This document shows positions 1-7,123 of a stretch of 48,780 nt of DNA, one piece after another. Within the stretch, counting starts at the first letter, position 1. Every line of letters begins with the position of its first letter. Where the stretch lies: the NCBI GenBank assembly GCA_022768375.1, contig JALEMG010000025.1, positions 1-48,780 on the forward strand, read 5' to 3'. The position numbers were made by a program, and so were the translations under genes. This stretch comes from Lentisphaeria bacterium. GTDB lineage: Bacteria; Verrucomicrobiota; Lentisphaeria; Victivallales; Victivallaceae. The notes beneath the pieces were generated by a model that had not been told where the DNA came from, made no database searches, and saw nothing but the letters and a program-made list of their open reading frames with translations.

Positions 1-86
1 TAGGGAGATTTTATGCGGATTTTGTCAGCAAACAGCCCTCTCACCATTCTCTACAGAGAAAATTCAGCAGAAGCAGAAAAGTTGCA

Positions 87-112
87 AATCCCTTTGACAC
101 AAGGGGTTTTAC
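87..112 (+). terminator. Possible intrinsic terminator of a gene left of the window
   Basis: An 8-bp inverted repeat (aatccctt / aaggggtt, one G-T wobble) with a 6-base loop is followed by a short T run. It would end a plus-strand transcript entering from the left edge. The stem is AT-rich at its base and the T run is short, so this is a moderate call. No coding frame is evident in bases 1-86. Confidence 0.35.
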
Positions 113-117
113 GCAAG

Positions 118-153
118 AAATAAAAAAGTCCGAATCAGAGGTCTGACTCGGAC
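118..153 (-). terminator. Intrinsic terminator of tRNA-His
   Basis: A 12-bp stem (128-139 with 142-153, one mismatch) is followed on the minus strand by a run of six T then ATTT. It lies 13 bases beyond the CCA end of the tRNA-His gene, so it terminates that transcript. Confidence 0.8.
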
Positions 154-166
154 AGAGAATTTATAA

Positions 167-244
167 TGGGGTGGTAGGCCGGACTCGAACCGGTGACCTC
201 CTGGGCCACAACCAGGCGCTCTAACCAACTGAGCTACAACCACC
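167..244 (-). tRNA. tRNA-His (anticodon GTG), CCA encoded
   Basis: The minus strand folds as a cloverleaf. There is a 7-bp acceptor stem (one T-T mismatch at the sixth pair), a D stem starting GCTC, an anticodon stem CCTGG/CCAGG enclosing TTGTGGC (anticodon GTG, histidine), and a T loop TTCGAGT. An extra G at 244 (position -1) faces discriminator C73, the identity pair of histidine tRNAs recognised by HisRS. The 3' CCA is encoded at 167-169. It is a monocistronic gene with its own promoter (262-290) and terminator (118-153). Confidence 0.96.
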
Positions 245-261
245 ATGTTTTGCTGTTCTAT

Positions 262-290
262 AAAATAGCCCCGGAATCGGTCTTTTTCAA
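262..290 (-). promoter_or_regulatory. Sigma-70-type promoter for tRNA-His
   Basis: On the minus strand TTGAAA (-35) and TATTTT (-10) are separated by 17 bases. The predicted start falls close to the 5' end of the tRNA, as expected for a stable RNA gene. Confidence 0.65.
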
Positions 291-351
291 GCGAAAACGG
301 CGAAAAAATACGGGGTGCGCGAAATTTTTCCGAAAATCCGGACAAAGCGGC

Positions 352-380
352 TTGATTTTTACGCGGATGCATGTTCCATT
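352..380 (+). promoter_or_regulatory. Candidate promoter of the gcvH-like/HPr-like operon
   Basis: TTGATT (352-357), a 17-base spacer and TCCATT (375-380) resemble the other promoters of this window, although the -10 has C for A at its second position. It would leave a leader of about 60 bases before the strong Shine-Dalgarno (aaaggag) of the gene at 445. Nothing else is recognisable in 291-444. Confidence 0.45.
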
Positions 381-444
381 ATGTGCGTGTTAGTGTGTGG
401 AGTGCCGGCGCATGACCGGACGGGCAAAGTCAAAGGAGTTTTGA

Positions 445-816
445 ATGAAATATTATACCGAGGACCACGAATGGGTCGAAATCGTGGGGGAAAGTGCGTT
501 CATCGGCGTTTCGCAGTACGCGATCGACGAATACGGGGACGTCACATTCGCCGAACTGCCGGAAGAAGGGGATGATTTCATCATCGGCGACCGCATCGGC
601 AGCATCGAAACCGACCAGTATACGGTGGAACTCTGCGCCCCAATCTGCGGATCAGTGGCGGCGGTCAACGAAGCCTTGGTCGACGAACCGGAACTGATTT
701 CGGAGTCGCCGGAGGACAAGGGCTGGATATGCAAACTCGTCGACTTCGACGATTCGGAACTCGACGATATGATGAACGAAGAAGATTACTACAAATACCT
801 CAAAACGCTGGACTGA
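445..816 (+). CDS. GcvH-like protein lacking the lipoyl lysine
   Basis: This 123-residue protein has the full biotinyl/lipoyl fold of glycine cleavage H protein, including the N-terminal DHEW, the IGVSQYA and GDVTFAELPE strands, the APICGSVAAVNEAL half and the GWICKL close. In true GcvH the ESVKA hairpin carries the lysine that binds lipoate. Here the matching residues are E55-T-D-Q58-Y, so the acceptor is glutamine, and no lysine occurs nearby. It therefore cannot carry lipoate in the usual way and probably does not shuttle aminomethyl groups. The C-terminus is very acidic. The start is fixed by aaaggag seven bases upstream. No gcvT or gcvP is adjacent; the next gene is HPr-like. A role as scaffold or regulator is inference. 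Confidence 0.85.
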   Translation: MKYYTEDHEWVEIVGESAFIGVSQYAIDEYGDVTFAELPEEGDDFIIGDRIGSIETDQYTVELCAPICGSVAAVNEALVDEPELISESPEDKGWICKLVDFDDSELDDMMNEEDYYKYLKTLD

Positions 817-827
817 AAATACGCAAG

Positions 828-855
828 GGGGCCGCATCCGTTTCGGAGCGGCCCC
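828..855 (+). other. Intercistronic GC-rich hairpin
   Basis: An 8-bp ggggccgc/gcggcccc stem is continued, after one bulged base, by a 4-bp tccg/cgga stem with a ttt loop. No T run follows, so it is not a classical terminator. It sits between the stop of the GcvH-like gene and the Shine-Dalgarno of the HPr-like gene and may tune relative expression or protect an mRNA end. Confidence 0.5.
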
Positions 856-876
856 GCGTTCGCCGGAGAATCCACC

Positions 877-1161
877 ATGCAGGAGCGGATCGTCACCATC
901 CACAACAATGCGGGCATCCACTGCCGGCCGTCGGGGGTCATTCTGACCGCGATTCAAAACGAGTTTCCCGATCACACGTTCCAACTGCTGACCGCGGACG
1001 GTTCCGTGACCGAACTGGACAGTATGCTGGCGCTGATCTCGCTGGCGCTGACCCGAGGTTCCACCGCCCGACTGCGGGTGGAGGGCGTGGACGAGGACAA
1101 GGCGATCAAGCGGATCGGCGACCTGTTTGAATACGAATTCGATTTTCCGCCGCGCCGATGA
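877..1161 (+). CDS. HPr-like phosphocarrier protein
   Basis: This 94-residue protein matches the PTS HPr family. The phosphohistidine motif reads N-N-A-G-I-H-C-R-P-S (His14 in the GxHxRP context), and the regulatory serine region appears as LDSMLALISLALTRGS, aligning with the Ser46 segment where HPr kinase acts. In PTS systems HPr takes phosphate from enzyme I and passes it to EIIA; in PVC-type bacteria with partial PTS sets it may be purely regulatory. Enzyme I and HPr kinase are not in this window. It has a ggag ribosome site, follows the GcvH-like gene by 60 bases and overlaps the next start by ATGA, so the three genes are probably co-transcribed. Whether it serves sugar uptake is unknown. 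Confidence 0.82.
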   Translation: MQERIVTIHNNAGIHCRPSGVILTAIQNEFPDHTFQLLTADGSVTELDSMLALISLALTRGSTARLRVEGVDEDKAIKRIGDLFEYEFDFPPRR

Positions 1162-2933
1162 ACTTCCTGCGCACCATCGCCGGGAAACTGACCCGGGAGC
1201 AGTGGATCCTGCTGGTGCTGACCGTCGCGGGCGCGGCGCTGCGGATCGAATATCTCCGGGAGTTCGCCCGCCTGCCCCACTTCGACTTCGCCATCGGACC
1301 GGATGTCATGGAATACGACGCCCGGGCCCGCGAACTGCTCTCCGGACGGATTTTTCCCGCGACGCCGGAAATTCATGCTCCGCTGTATTCGTGGTTCCTC
1401 GCCGGAATGTACCGTCTCGGAGGAAATTCCGTCGGTGCGGCGCGATGGATGCAACTCGCCATGAACTTCGCGGCGTATCTGTCCCTCGTGCCGCTGTTGA
1501 AAAAACTGGGCGCGCCGTTCAAGGTCCAAGCCGCGTTTCTGGCCGCGGCCATGCTGACGCCGGTTGCGGTGTTTCATCAGGCGGAACTGATCTCGGAAAC
1601 TTTGCTGGCGCCGCTGCTGGCGCTGACGCTGTGGATGTTCACCCTCGCCAAGGAGCGAAAAAGGTATCTGTTCGGCGCGGGGTTCGGGCTGGGAGCGCTG
1701 ATCCTGACCCACGGACTGATGCTGTTTTTCGCGCTGGCGGAACTGCTGTATTTCCTGATCCGCCGCCGGTGGTATGCGACGGCAATGCTGGCGGCGGGGA
1801 TCGCCATTCCGACCGTTCCGGTGATCGCGGCCAAAAGTCTGCACTACGGACACTGGGAAACAATCCAGGCCAACGGGATGTACAATCTGTGGATCGGCCA
1901 TAATCCCGACGCCACCGGCGGCTGTTATCTCCGACCGGGAAAAATGTGGCGGACCCCGCTGGAAAACGCCAAAGCCGAGGCCGCGAGGCGGAAGTTCTCC
2001 CCGGAGAGGGTCTTCGGAGAAAAAATCGTCGAATTTTACCGAAACCATCCGGCGCGGGCGGCGATCCTGCTGCTGAAAAAAGCCGGGCTGCTGCTCTGGC
2101 CGGGAGAACCGATCTCCGGCGCCGATCCGGAGAATCTGATCCGGGCCACGCCGATACAGCAACTGGGCGCGGGGGCGTTCGGCGTCGTCCTGGTTCTGGC
2201 GGCGGCGGGGGTGTATTTTGCCCTGCGGAACCGGGAGCGGGCCTACGTCCACTTCTATCTGCTGACCGGCGCGGTGGCGGCGGGACTGCTGCTGACCGTG
2301 GCGGCGGGCCGTTACCGGCAGGGGATGATGCCGGGACTTTTTCTGCTGGCGGCACTGGGCGCGGTCGGCTGGGGACGTCTGCGTACCGGCGTGGTGATCG
2401 CCTGCGGCGTGATGCTGGGATGGTTTCTGCCGTCGGCCGCGCCGCAGGCAGAGGCGGCTTCCATCGCCGGAGAAGCATACTACCGCCGGGGCGACTACCG
2501 GAAAGCGGAACCGCTGCTGCAGTTCGCGGAGCGGCAAATCGACGATCCGGCGCGATTCGACAATATGCTGGGCTGGATCGCGCAGCGCCGGGGCGATCCG
2601 GCGGAAGCGGAACGGCGTTACCGGCGGGCCATCGCGCGGGACCCGGATTTTGCCGACGCATGGCTGAATCTGGGCCATCTGTACTTCCCCCGAAAGGACC
2701 GACGCCGGGAAGCCGTCGCCCTCATCCGTGAAGCGCTGAAACGCAACTCCGCCCTGCCCTCGGCCTGCAATCTGCTGGCGCTGGACGCGGTGGAGCGGCG
2801 GGACTTCGCCGCGGCGGAACGATACTTCGCCCTCGCGGTGAAATTCGCCCCCGAAAACGAGGGGTATTTACGCAATCTGGCCCTATGCCGACAACTGTCG
2901 GATAAAAAAAACAAAGAGGGAACCCAACCATGA
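1158..2933 (+). CDS. GT39/ArnT-like membrane glycosyltransferase fused to TPR repeats
   Basis: This 591-residue polytopic protein starts with an ArnT/PMT-like GT-C architecture: a first membrane helix at about 16-34, then an acidic first loop with GPDVMEYDARA (Asp49), followed by roughly ten hydrophobic segments to about residue 415. Such enzymes move sugars from polyprenyl-phosphate donors on the periplasmic face. The last 165 residues are soluble and contain about four tetratricopeptide units (patterns YYRRGDYRKAEPLL, GDPAEAERRYRRAI, WLNLGHLY, RDFAAAERYFALAV), suggesting protein-protein contacts outside the membrane. It is coupled by ATGA overlaps to the HPr-like gene before and the DUF486 gene after. 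Donor and acceptor are unknown. Confidence 0.75.
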   Translation: MNFLRTIAGKLTREQWILLVLTVAGAALRIEYLREFARLPHFDFAIGPDVMEYDARARELLSGRIFPATPEIHAPLYSWFLAGMYRLGGNSVGAARWMQLAMNFAAYLSLVPLLKKLGAPFKVQAAFLAAAMLTPVAVFHQAELISETLLAPLLALTLWMFTLAKERKRYLFGAGFGLGALILTHGLMLFFALAELLYFLIRRRWYATAMLAAGIAIPTVPVIAAKSLHYGHWETIQANGMYNLWIGHNPDATGGCYLRPGKMWRTPLENAKAEAARRKFSPERVFGEKIVEFYRNHPARAAILLLKKAGLLLWPGEPISGADPENLIRATPIQQLGAGAFGVVLVLAAAGVYFALRNRERAYVHFYLLTGAVAAGLLLTVAAGRYRQGMMPGLFLLAALGAVGWGRLRTGVVIACGVMLGWFLPSAAPQAEAASIAGEAYYRRGDYRKAEPLLQFAERQIDDPARFDNMLGWIAQRRGDPAEAERRYRRAIARDPDFADAWLNLGHLYFPRKDRRREAVALIREALKRNSALPSACNLLALDAVERRDFAAAERYFALAVKFAPENEGYLRNLALCRQLSDKKNKEGTQP

Positions 2934-3277
2934 ACTCCGCATTGATCAAAACCGTAATTCTGCTGATCATTTCCAACTGCTTCATGACCTTCGCATGGTA
3001 CGGCCACCTGAAAAAACTCTCCGCGAAACCGCTGATCGTGGCGGTGCTGGTGAGTTGGGGCATCGCGTTTTTCGAATATCTGGTGCAGGTACCGGCCAAC
3101 CGGATCGGTCACGCCGGCAATCTGTCGCTGGCGCAGTTGAAAATCCTGCAGGAAGTCATCACGCTGTCGGTCTTCGTCCCCTTCAGTCTACTCTACATGA
3201 AAGAGTCGCTGCGGTGGAATTTTCTCTGGGCCGCGCTCTGCATGGTGGGGGCGGTGTACTTCATTTTCCGCGACTGA
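2930..3277 (+). CDS. DMT-like small membrane protein (DUF486)
   Basis: This 115-residue protein has four hydrophobic segments and family features such as FMTFAWYGHLK, EYLVQVPANRIG and the LKILQEVITLSVFVPF stretch. These are typical of the DUF486 family related to drug/metabolite transporters, probably working as a dimer. Its substrate is not known. It is the last gene of the operon beginning at 445, joined to the glycosyltransferase by an ATGA overlap, and converges on plsX with only 19 bases between the stop codons. Confidence 0.8.
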   Translation: MNSALIKTVILLIISNCFMTFAWYGHLKKLSAKPLIVAVLVSWGIAFFEYLVQVPANRIGHAGNLSLAQLKILQEVITLSVFVPFSLLYMKESLRWNFLWAALCMVGAVYFIFRD

Positions 3278-3296
3278 AACCAAAGGCGCGGCGAAA

Positions 3297-4322
3297 CTAC
3301 TTCTTCTCCGTCGGCTGGGCCAGTTCCCCGACCTCGGCAATGACTTCGGTGATCCGCTGATTGAGGCCGAATTCCACACACTCGGCGGAAACCCGGATCG
3401 CATTGCGCACCGCCACCGGATTGGAACCGCCGTGGCCGATGATGCAGATGCCGTTGACACCCAGCAGCGGCGCGCCGCCGATGACATCGGACGAACCGTG
3501 GGCCTTCAGTTCGGTGAAAGCGTTCTTGGCCAACACCGCGCCGATGACCCGGGCGGCGCTTTTGGTCAATCCCTGCTTGAGCCAATAACCGGTGGCCCGG
3601 GCCAGTCCTTCGGCGCACTTGAGCATCACATTGCCGGAGAATCCGTCACTGACCACCACATCGGCCACTCCGTCAAACGCGGCGTTGGCCTCCACGTTGC
3701 CGACGAAATTGATCGGCAATTGCTCCAGAATCTTGAACGTTTCTTTGGTCAGTTCGCAACCCTTGATATCCTCGCCACCGACGCTGAGCAGTCCGATACG
3801 GGGCCGTTCGCGGTGGTAGAGATAACGGGCGTAAACCTCGCCCATCAGGGCGAATTGCACCATATTGTGCACCTGACAGTCGGTATTCGCTCCGGCGTCC
3901 ATGAGCAGGAAACGGCCTTCTTTGGCGGGCATGCTGGCCCCCAGAGCCGGGCGGTCCACGCCGGGCAGTGTGCGCACCAGAACTTTGGTGGCGGCCACCG
4001 TCGCCCCGGTATGGCCGGGCGTGACCATCGCGTCGATCTCGCGGGCTTTAAGCATCCGGGCCAGCGCGGTGATCGAGGAGTCCTTCTTGGCTCGCAGGGA
4101 AACGGCGGAAGGCTCGGACATCTCGCAGACCGTCGGAGCGTGGATCACTTCCAGATGCGGAAACCCGGCGATGCCGTATTTTTCCAGATAAAAACCGATC
4201 CGATCGCGATGACCGACCAGCACGATATCAAGGTCGGGAAAATCGACCAGCGTCCGAGCGACGCCCTCCACGACCACTCCGGGAGCGAAGTCGCCCCCCA
4301 TCGCATCCACGCCGATTCTCAT
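3297..4322 (-). CDS. plsX: Phosphate acyltransferase PlsX
   Basis: PlsX converts acyl-ACP and phosphate to acyl-phosphate, the donor used by PlsY for the first step of phospholipid synthesis at the membrane. The protein starts with the family hallmark MRIGVDAMGGDFAP and continues with TPGHTGATVAA, DAGANTDCQ, VGNVEANAAFDGVADVVVSDGFSGN and the APLLGVNGICIIGHGGSN end, at the usual length (341 residues). I chose the ATG at 4322 because family members begin exactly there; an in-frame GTG at 4343 with a closer purine-rich site is an alternative adding seven residues. It follows rpmF by about 100 bases on the same strand, the classic rpmF-plsX pairing. Confidence 0.95.
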   Translation of the reverse strand: MRIGVDAMGGDFAPGVVVEGVARTLVDFPDLDIVLVGHRDRIGFYLEKYGIAGFPHLEVIHAPTVCEMSEPSAVSLRAKKDSSITALARMLKAREIDAMVTPGHTGATVAATKVLVRTLPGVDRPALGASMPAKEGRFLLMDAGANTDCQVHNMVQFALMGEVYARYLYHRERPRIGLLSVGGEDIKGCELTKETFKILEQLPINFVGNVEANAAFDGVADVVVSDGFSGNVMLKCAEGLARATGYWLKQGLTKSAARVIGAVLAKNAFTELKAHGSSDVIGGAPLLGVNGICIIGHGGSNPVAVRNAIRVSAECVEFGLNQRITEVIAEVGELAQPTEKK

Positions 4323-4423
4323 AATTCGCGTCCGGGTTTTCACTTCCCGGCGGCGGTCGCCGACCGGCCGCCGGTACCACGTCGCCGTCCGCCGGAGAAC
4401 TGCCCCGGAGACGGCGCAAGACC

Positions 4424-4603
4424 TCAGGCTTCGACGCTGACGACTTGCTTGCCGTTGTACTGCCCGCAGCCCGGACAGACCCGGTGGGGCATGACGGGAG
4501 CGCCGCAGTTGGCGCAGTAGGTGGCGGCAACGCCTTCGTAGCGGTTGGCGGCTTTGCGCTGACGCCGCTGCATGCGGGAGGATTTTCTTTTCGGTACGGC
4601 CAT
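4424..4603 (-). CDS. rpmF: 50S ribosomal protein L32
   Basis: This 59-residue basic protein starts MAVPKRKSSRMQRRQRKA, the signature of L32 of the large ribosomal subunit. It keeps the four zinc-ribbon cysteines (C30, C33, C43, C46), so it is the zinc-binding (C+) form. The start is preceded by aaggag at ideal distance. It is transcribed with plsX from the promoter at 4696-4723. The roughly 100 bases between the two genes show no clear terminator. Confidence 0.95.
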   Translation of the reverse strand: MAVPKRKSSRMQRRQRKAANRYEGVAATYCANCGAPVMPHRVCPGCGQYNGKQVVSVEA

Positions 4604-4695
4604 TTTCGTTACTCCTTATGCTGAACTCTCATGAATACGCTCCAACGCCGCGAATCCGCGCGGTTCAGGGCGCGGGATCACGTTTCAATTTGCAT

Positions 4696-4723
4696 AATAT
4701 AGCCCCGTTTGCCGTTTTTGCAA
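4696..4723 (-). promoter_or_regulatory. Promoter of rpmF-plsX
   Basis: On the minus strand TTGCAA and TATATT are spaced by 16 bases, about 90 bases upstream of the rpmF start. It lies back to back with the azlC promoter in the 220-base divergent intergenic region 4604-4823; the rest of that region shows nothing recognisable. Confidence 0.6.
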
Positions 4724-4762
4724 GCAGACAATGGATTTTTCCCGTCCGGAGCCGAAAAAAAT

Positions 4763-4791
4763 TTGCAAAAAGGCCCGGACGCCGCTACATT
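4763..4791 (+). promoter_or_regulatory. Promoter of azlCD
   Basis: TTGCAA (4763-4768), a 17-base spacer and TACATT (4786-4791) are followed about 30 bases later by the azlC start. The element matches the pattern seen at other operons of the window. Confidence 0.6.
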
Positions 4792-4823
4792 ATGCGCCTT
4801 ATGGCAAGGGAAGAAATTTGGAT

Positions 4824-5531
4824 ATGATCAAAAGCAAAACACTGAACGCGGCGTTTCTCGCCTCGCTGCCGGTGCTGATGGGCTATGTGACCATGGGCAT
4901 GGCGGCGGGAATATTGCTGTCCGGACGTCTGGAGCGGCCGGACACGGTCGGCTGGGCGTTTCTGACCAGCGCATCGACGATCTCCGGGGCGCTGCAGTTC
5001 GCCATCGTCGACTGGATCTCCCGGCGCACCGCGCTGGTCGAAGCGGCTCTGCTCACATTCTGCCTCAACGTCCGCTACGCGATGTACGGGCTGTCCCTGC
5101 TGGAACGCTTCCGGGGCGTCGGATGGGGCAGAAAAGCCTACCTCATCTGGACGCTGACCGACGAAACCTACGCTCTGGAGGTGGAGTGCAAGGTCCCCCC
5201 CGGCGGAAATCCGGTGAACTACTGTCTGGCGGTGGCGGGGTTCAATCACTTCTACTGGGTGGCGGGGGTCACGCTGGGGGCGTGGTGCGGTCGGCTTCTG
5301 CCGTTTTCCACCCGTGGGATCGACTTCGCCATGACCGCGCTGTTTCTGGTGATCCTCACCGATCAGTGCCGGGAACGCCGGAACCGGCTCCCGGCGCTCA
5401 TCGGCGGAGCGGCGGCGACGGTCGGCGGCATCGTTTTCGGCTCCGCCAACATGCTGATCCCGGCGATGGCGCTGATGCTCGGGACCTTCCTCGTTCTGGG
5501 GCGGAAACTGGAAGCGGAGGCGCGGGTATGA
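4824..5531 (+). CDS. azlC: AzlC-type branched-chain amino acid exporter, large subunit
   Basis: This 235-residue membrane protein has the AzlC pattern: N-terminal AAFLASLPVLMGYVTMGMAAGILL, the STISGALQFAIVD segment, and LNVRYAMYGLSL followed by TDETYAL. With AzlD it forms an exporter of branched-chain amino acids or their analogues. The ATG at 4824 is used because aaggga lies just upstream and family members begin near it; upstream in-frame codons give an unlikely basic leader that would overlap the promoter. Its stop overlaps the azlD start (ATGA). Confidence 0.88.
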   Translation: MIKSKTLNAAFLASLPVLMGYVTMGMAAGILLSGRLERPDTVGWAFLTSASTISGALQFAIVDWISRRTALVEAALLTFCLNVRYAMYGLSLLERFRGVGWGRKAYLIWTLTDETYALEVECKVPPGGNPVNYCLAVAGFNHFYWVAGVTLGAWCGRLLPFSTRGIDFAMTALFLVILTDQCRERRNRLPALIGGAAATVGGIVFGSANMLIPAMALMLGTFLVLGRKLEAEARV

Positions 5532-5872
5532 GCGAAGAATCCCGTTACATCCTCATGCTGGCCGCGGTGACGTTCGGAGTGACCGTGCTGCTGCGGGCAC
5601 TGCCGTTTCTGCTGTTCGGCACCGGCAGAAAGTGCCCGGCGGCGGTGACCCGTATCGGCGGATTTCTCTCCCCGGCGGCGATCGCCATGCTGGTGGTGTA
5701 CTGTTTCTGCTCCGCGTACCAGGAACGGGACTTCGCCGCCGCCGGAGCCGGAATTCCGGAGGCGGCCGCCGCGCTGGTCACGGTGGGTCTGCAGTTGTGG
5801 CGGCGCAATCCCCTGCTCTCGATATGCTGCGGCACGGCGGTGTACATGGCGGCGGTCCAACGGATTTTTTGA
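5528..5872 (+). CDS. azlD: AzlD-type branched-chain amino acid exporter, small subunit
   Basis: This 114-residue protein has about four membrane segments and the AzlD features of an N-terminal LRALPFLLF stretch, then LSPAAIAMLVVYCFC and a C-terminal RRNPLLSICCGTAVYM segment. It is the partner of AzlC and starts inside its stop codon, so the two are translationally coupled. No regulator (for example an Lrp or AzlB gene) is adjacent. Confidence 0.85.
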   Translation: MSEESRYILMLAAVTFGVTVLLRALPFLLFGTGRKCPAAVTRIGGFLSPAAIAMLVVYCFCSAYQERDFAAAGAGIPEAAAALVTVGLQLWRRNPLLSICCGTAVYMAAVQRIF

Positions 5873-5893
5873 CGGCGGAAACGGCGAAACGGC

Positions 5894-5922
5894 TTGATTT
5901 TCCGCGGAATGTGCAGTACATT
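5894..5922 (+). promoter_or_regulatory. Promoter of the envelope cluster 5957-12184
   Basis: TTGATT (5894-5899), a 17-base spacer and TACATT (5917-5922) lie 34 bases before the ATG at 5957. No terminator is visible between azlD and this site, so some read-through from azlCD is possible. Confidence 0.6.
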
Positions 5923-5956
5923 AATTGTGATTGCATGATTTTACTCCGAGGTGCTG

Positions 5957-7123
5957 ATGAAAAAACTTGCCGCCGTGCTGAAAGTCGGATCGGGACTGGC
6001 GCTGTTCACGTTGTTCTACGGGGTGACGCTGCCGTTCCGTCCGCTGTTCGCGCCGGACGAGTACGATTTCGCGGTCCGCATGAGCGGATTTGTGCCGGGC
6101 ATGACCGGGATCATCCTGCCGAAACTGCCGGCGCTGGCGGCCACCATGCTGATCGCCGGGCTGATCCTGCTGGCGGCGCACCGCATGCATCTGGTGCGTC
6201 CGTGGCTGGTTCCCGTATTGTATCTGGTATTTCCTCCGGTGTGGTGTTATGGCACCAGCGCGGCGGTGGAACAACTTTTCGCGCTGGCGGTCACGCTGGT
6301 CGCCGTCATGCTCTATCTGGGACGTAAGAGCCGTCACACGTTCCCGAAGGCGGCGCTGTATCTGGCGGCGATCCCGGCGGCGGGCGCGGCGGCGCTCCTC
6401 CTCAAATGGGAACACTTCAAACTCTCCGCCGTGCTGATGGCGCTGGTCCCGATGCTGGCCCTCTCCGCCGGTGCGTATCTGGAGCGCCTGGACGATCAGG
6501 GACGGGCGGGCCGGCTGCTGAACCGAATCGTCTTTCTGCTGGCATTCTGCTCGCTGGCGGCGTTGATCCTGCTGATTCTGCCGCCGATGAGCCGGCACTT
6601 CAAGTTCCATTATCCGACGGCGCTGACGCTTCCGCTCTCCGGGGGCGTTCTGCGCCCGGCACTGGCGTTCCTTGTGCCGCTGTTGTGGTATTTTCTGGCG
6701 AAAAACGCCGAACGCGCGGCGCACAAAACGGTCTACCTCGCCGTGGGACTCGGGTTCATGATGCTCACGCTGCCGGCCGTTCTGCCGTGGCAGCGGATGC
6801 TGCGGGATCTGCCCGGCGAAGCGGTGGGCCGACTGGCGGGGGAACTGCGGCGCGGTTCGCCGTGTTTTTTCGCCGATGACCAATATGCCGGGGCGCTGGC
6901 CTATCGGCTTCAGGTCCCGGTGGTCCGGTTCGGCCGCAAGGCCGGGGAAATGCGGCCGACCGATCTACGCCGCGCCGTGGCGGAGGCGCGACAGCGGGGC
7001 GATGTCGTTGTCGCGCTGTCGGACCGGGAGTTCGACTCCTATCTGCCGCCGGAATCCGAGGGCATCATCTACACTTCCGGAAGCAAACGCCGGATCATCC
7101 GTTATTTTGGAGAAGGAAAATGA
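5957..7123 (+). CDS. GT-C (ArnT/PMT-like) membrane glycosyltransferase
   Basis: This 388-residue protein has eight to ten predicted membrane segments. It begins with a membrane helix at about 10-27 and then the ArnT-type first-loop acidic pair in FAPDEYDFAVRM (Asp34, Glu35), the likely catalytic base for transfer from a polyprenyl-linked sugar. It is shorter than canonical ArnT and ends in a soluble periplasmic tail of about 90 residues. The start follows gagg; an in-frame GTG six bases earlier is possible. It overlaps the next, more typical ArnT-like gene by ATGA, suggesting joint action on the same glycan or lipid A. Confidence 0.75.
   Translation: MKKLAAVLKVGSGLALFTLFYGVTLPFRPLFAPDEYDFAVRMSGFVPGMTGIILPKLPALAATMLIAGLILLAAHRMHLVRPWLVPVLYLVFPPVWCYGTSAAVEQLFALAVTLVAVMLYLGRKSRHTFPKAALYLAAIPAAGAAALLLKWEHFKLSAVLMALVPMLALSAGAYLERLDDQGRAGRLLNRIVFLLAFCSLAALILLILPPMSRHFKFHYPTALTLPLSGGVLRPALAFLVPLLWYFLAKNAERAAHKTVYLAVGLGFMMLTLPAVLPWQRMLRDLPGEAVGRLAGELRRGSPCFFADDQYAGALAYRLQVPVVRFGRKAGEMRPTDLRRAVAEARQRGDVVVALSDREFDSYLPPESEGIIYTSGSKRRIIRYFGEGK

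Noticed and set aside
972-2678. A 568-codon minus-strand frame opposite the glycosyltransferase-TPR gene
   Set aside because: Low-complexity Arg/Gln/Pro composition typical of antisense frames in GC-rich DNA.
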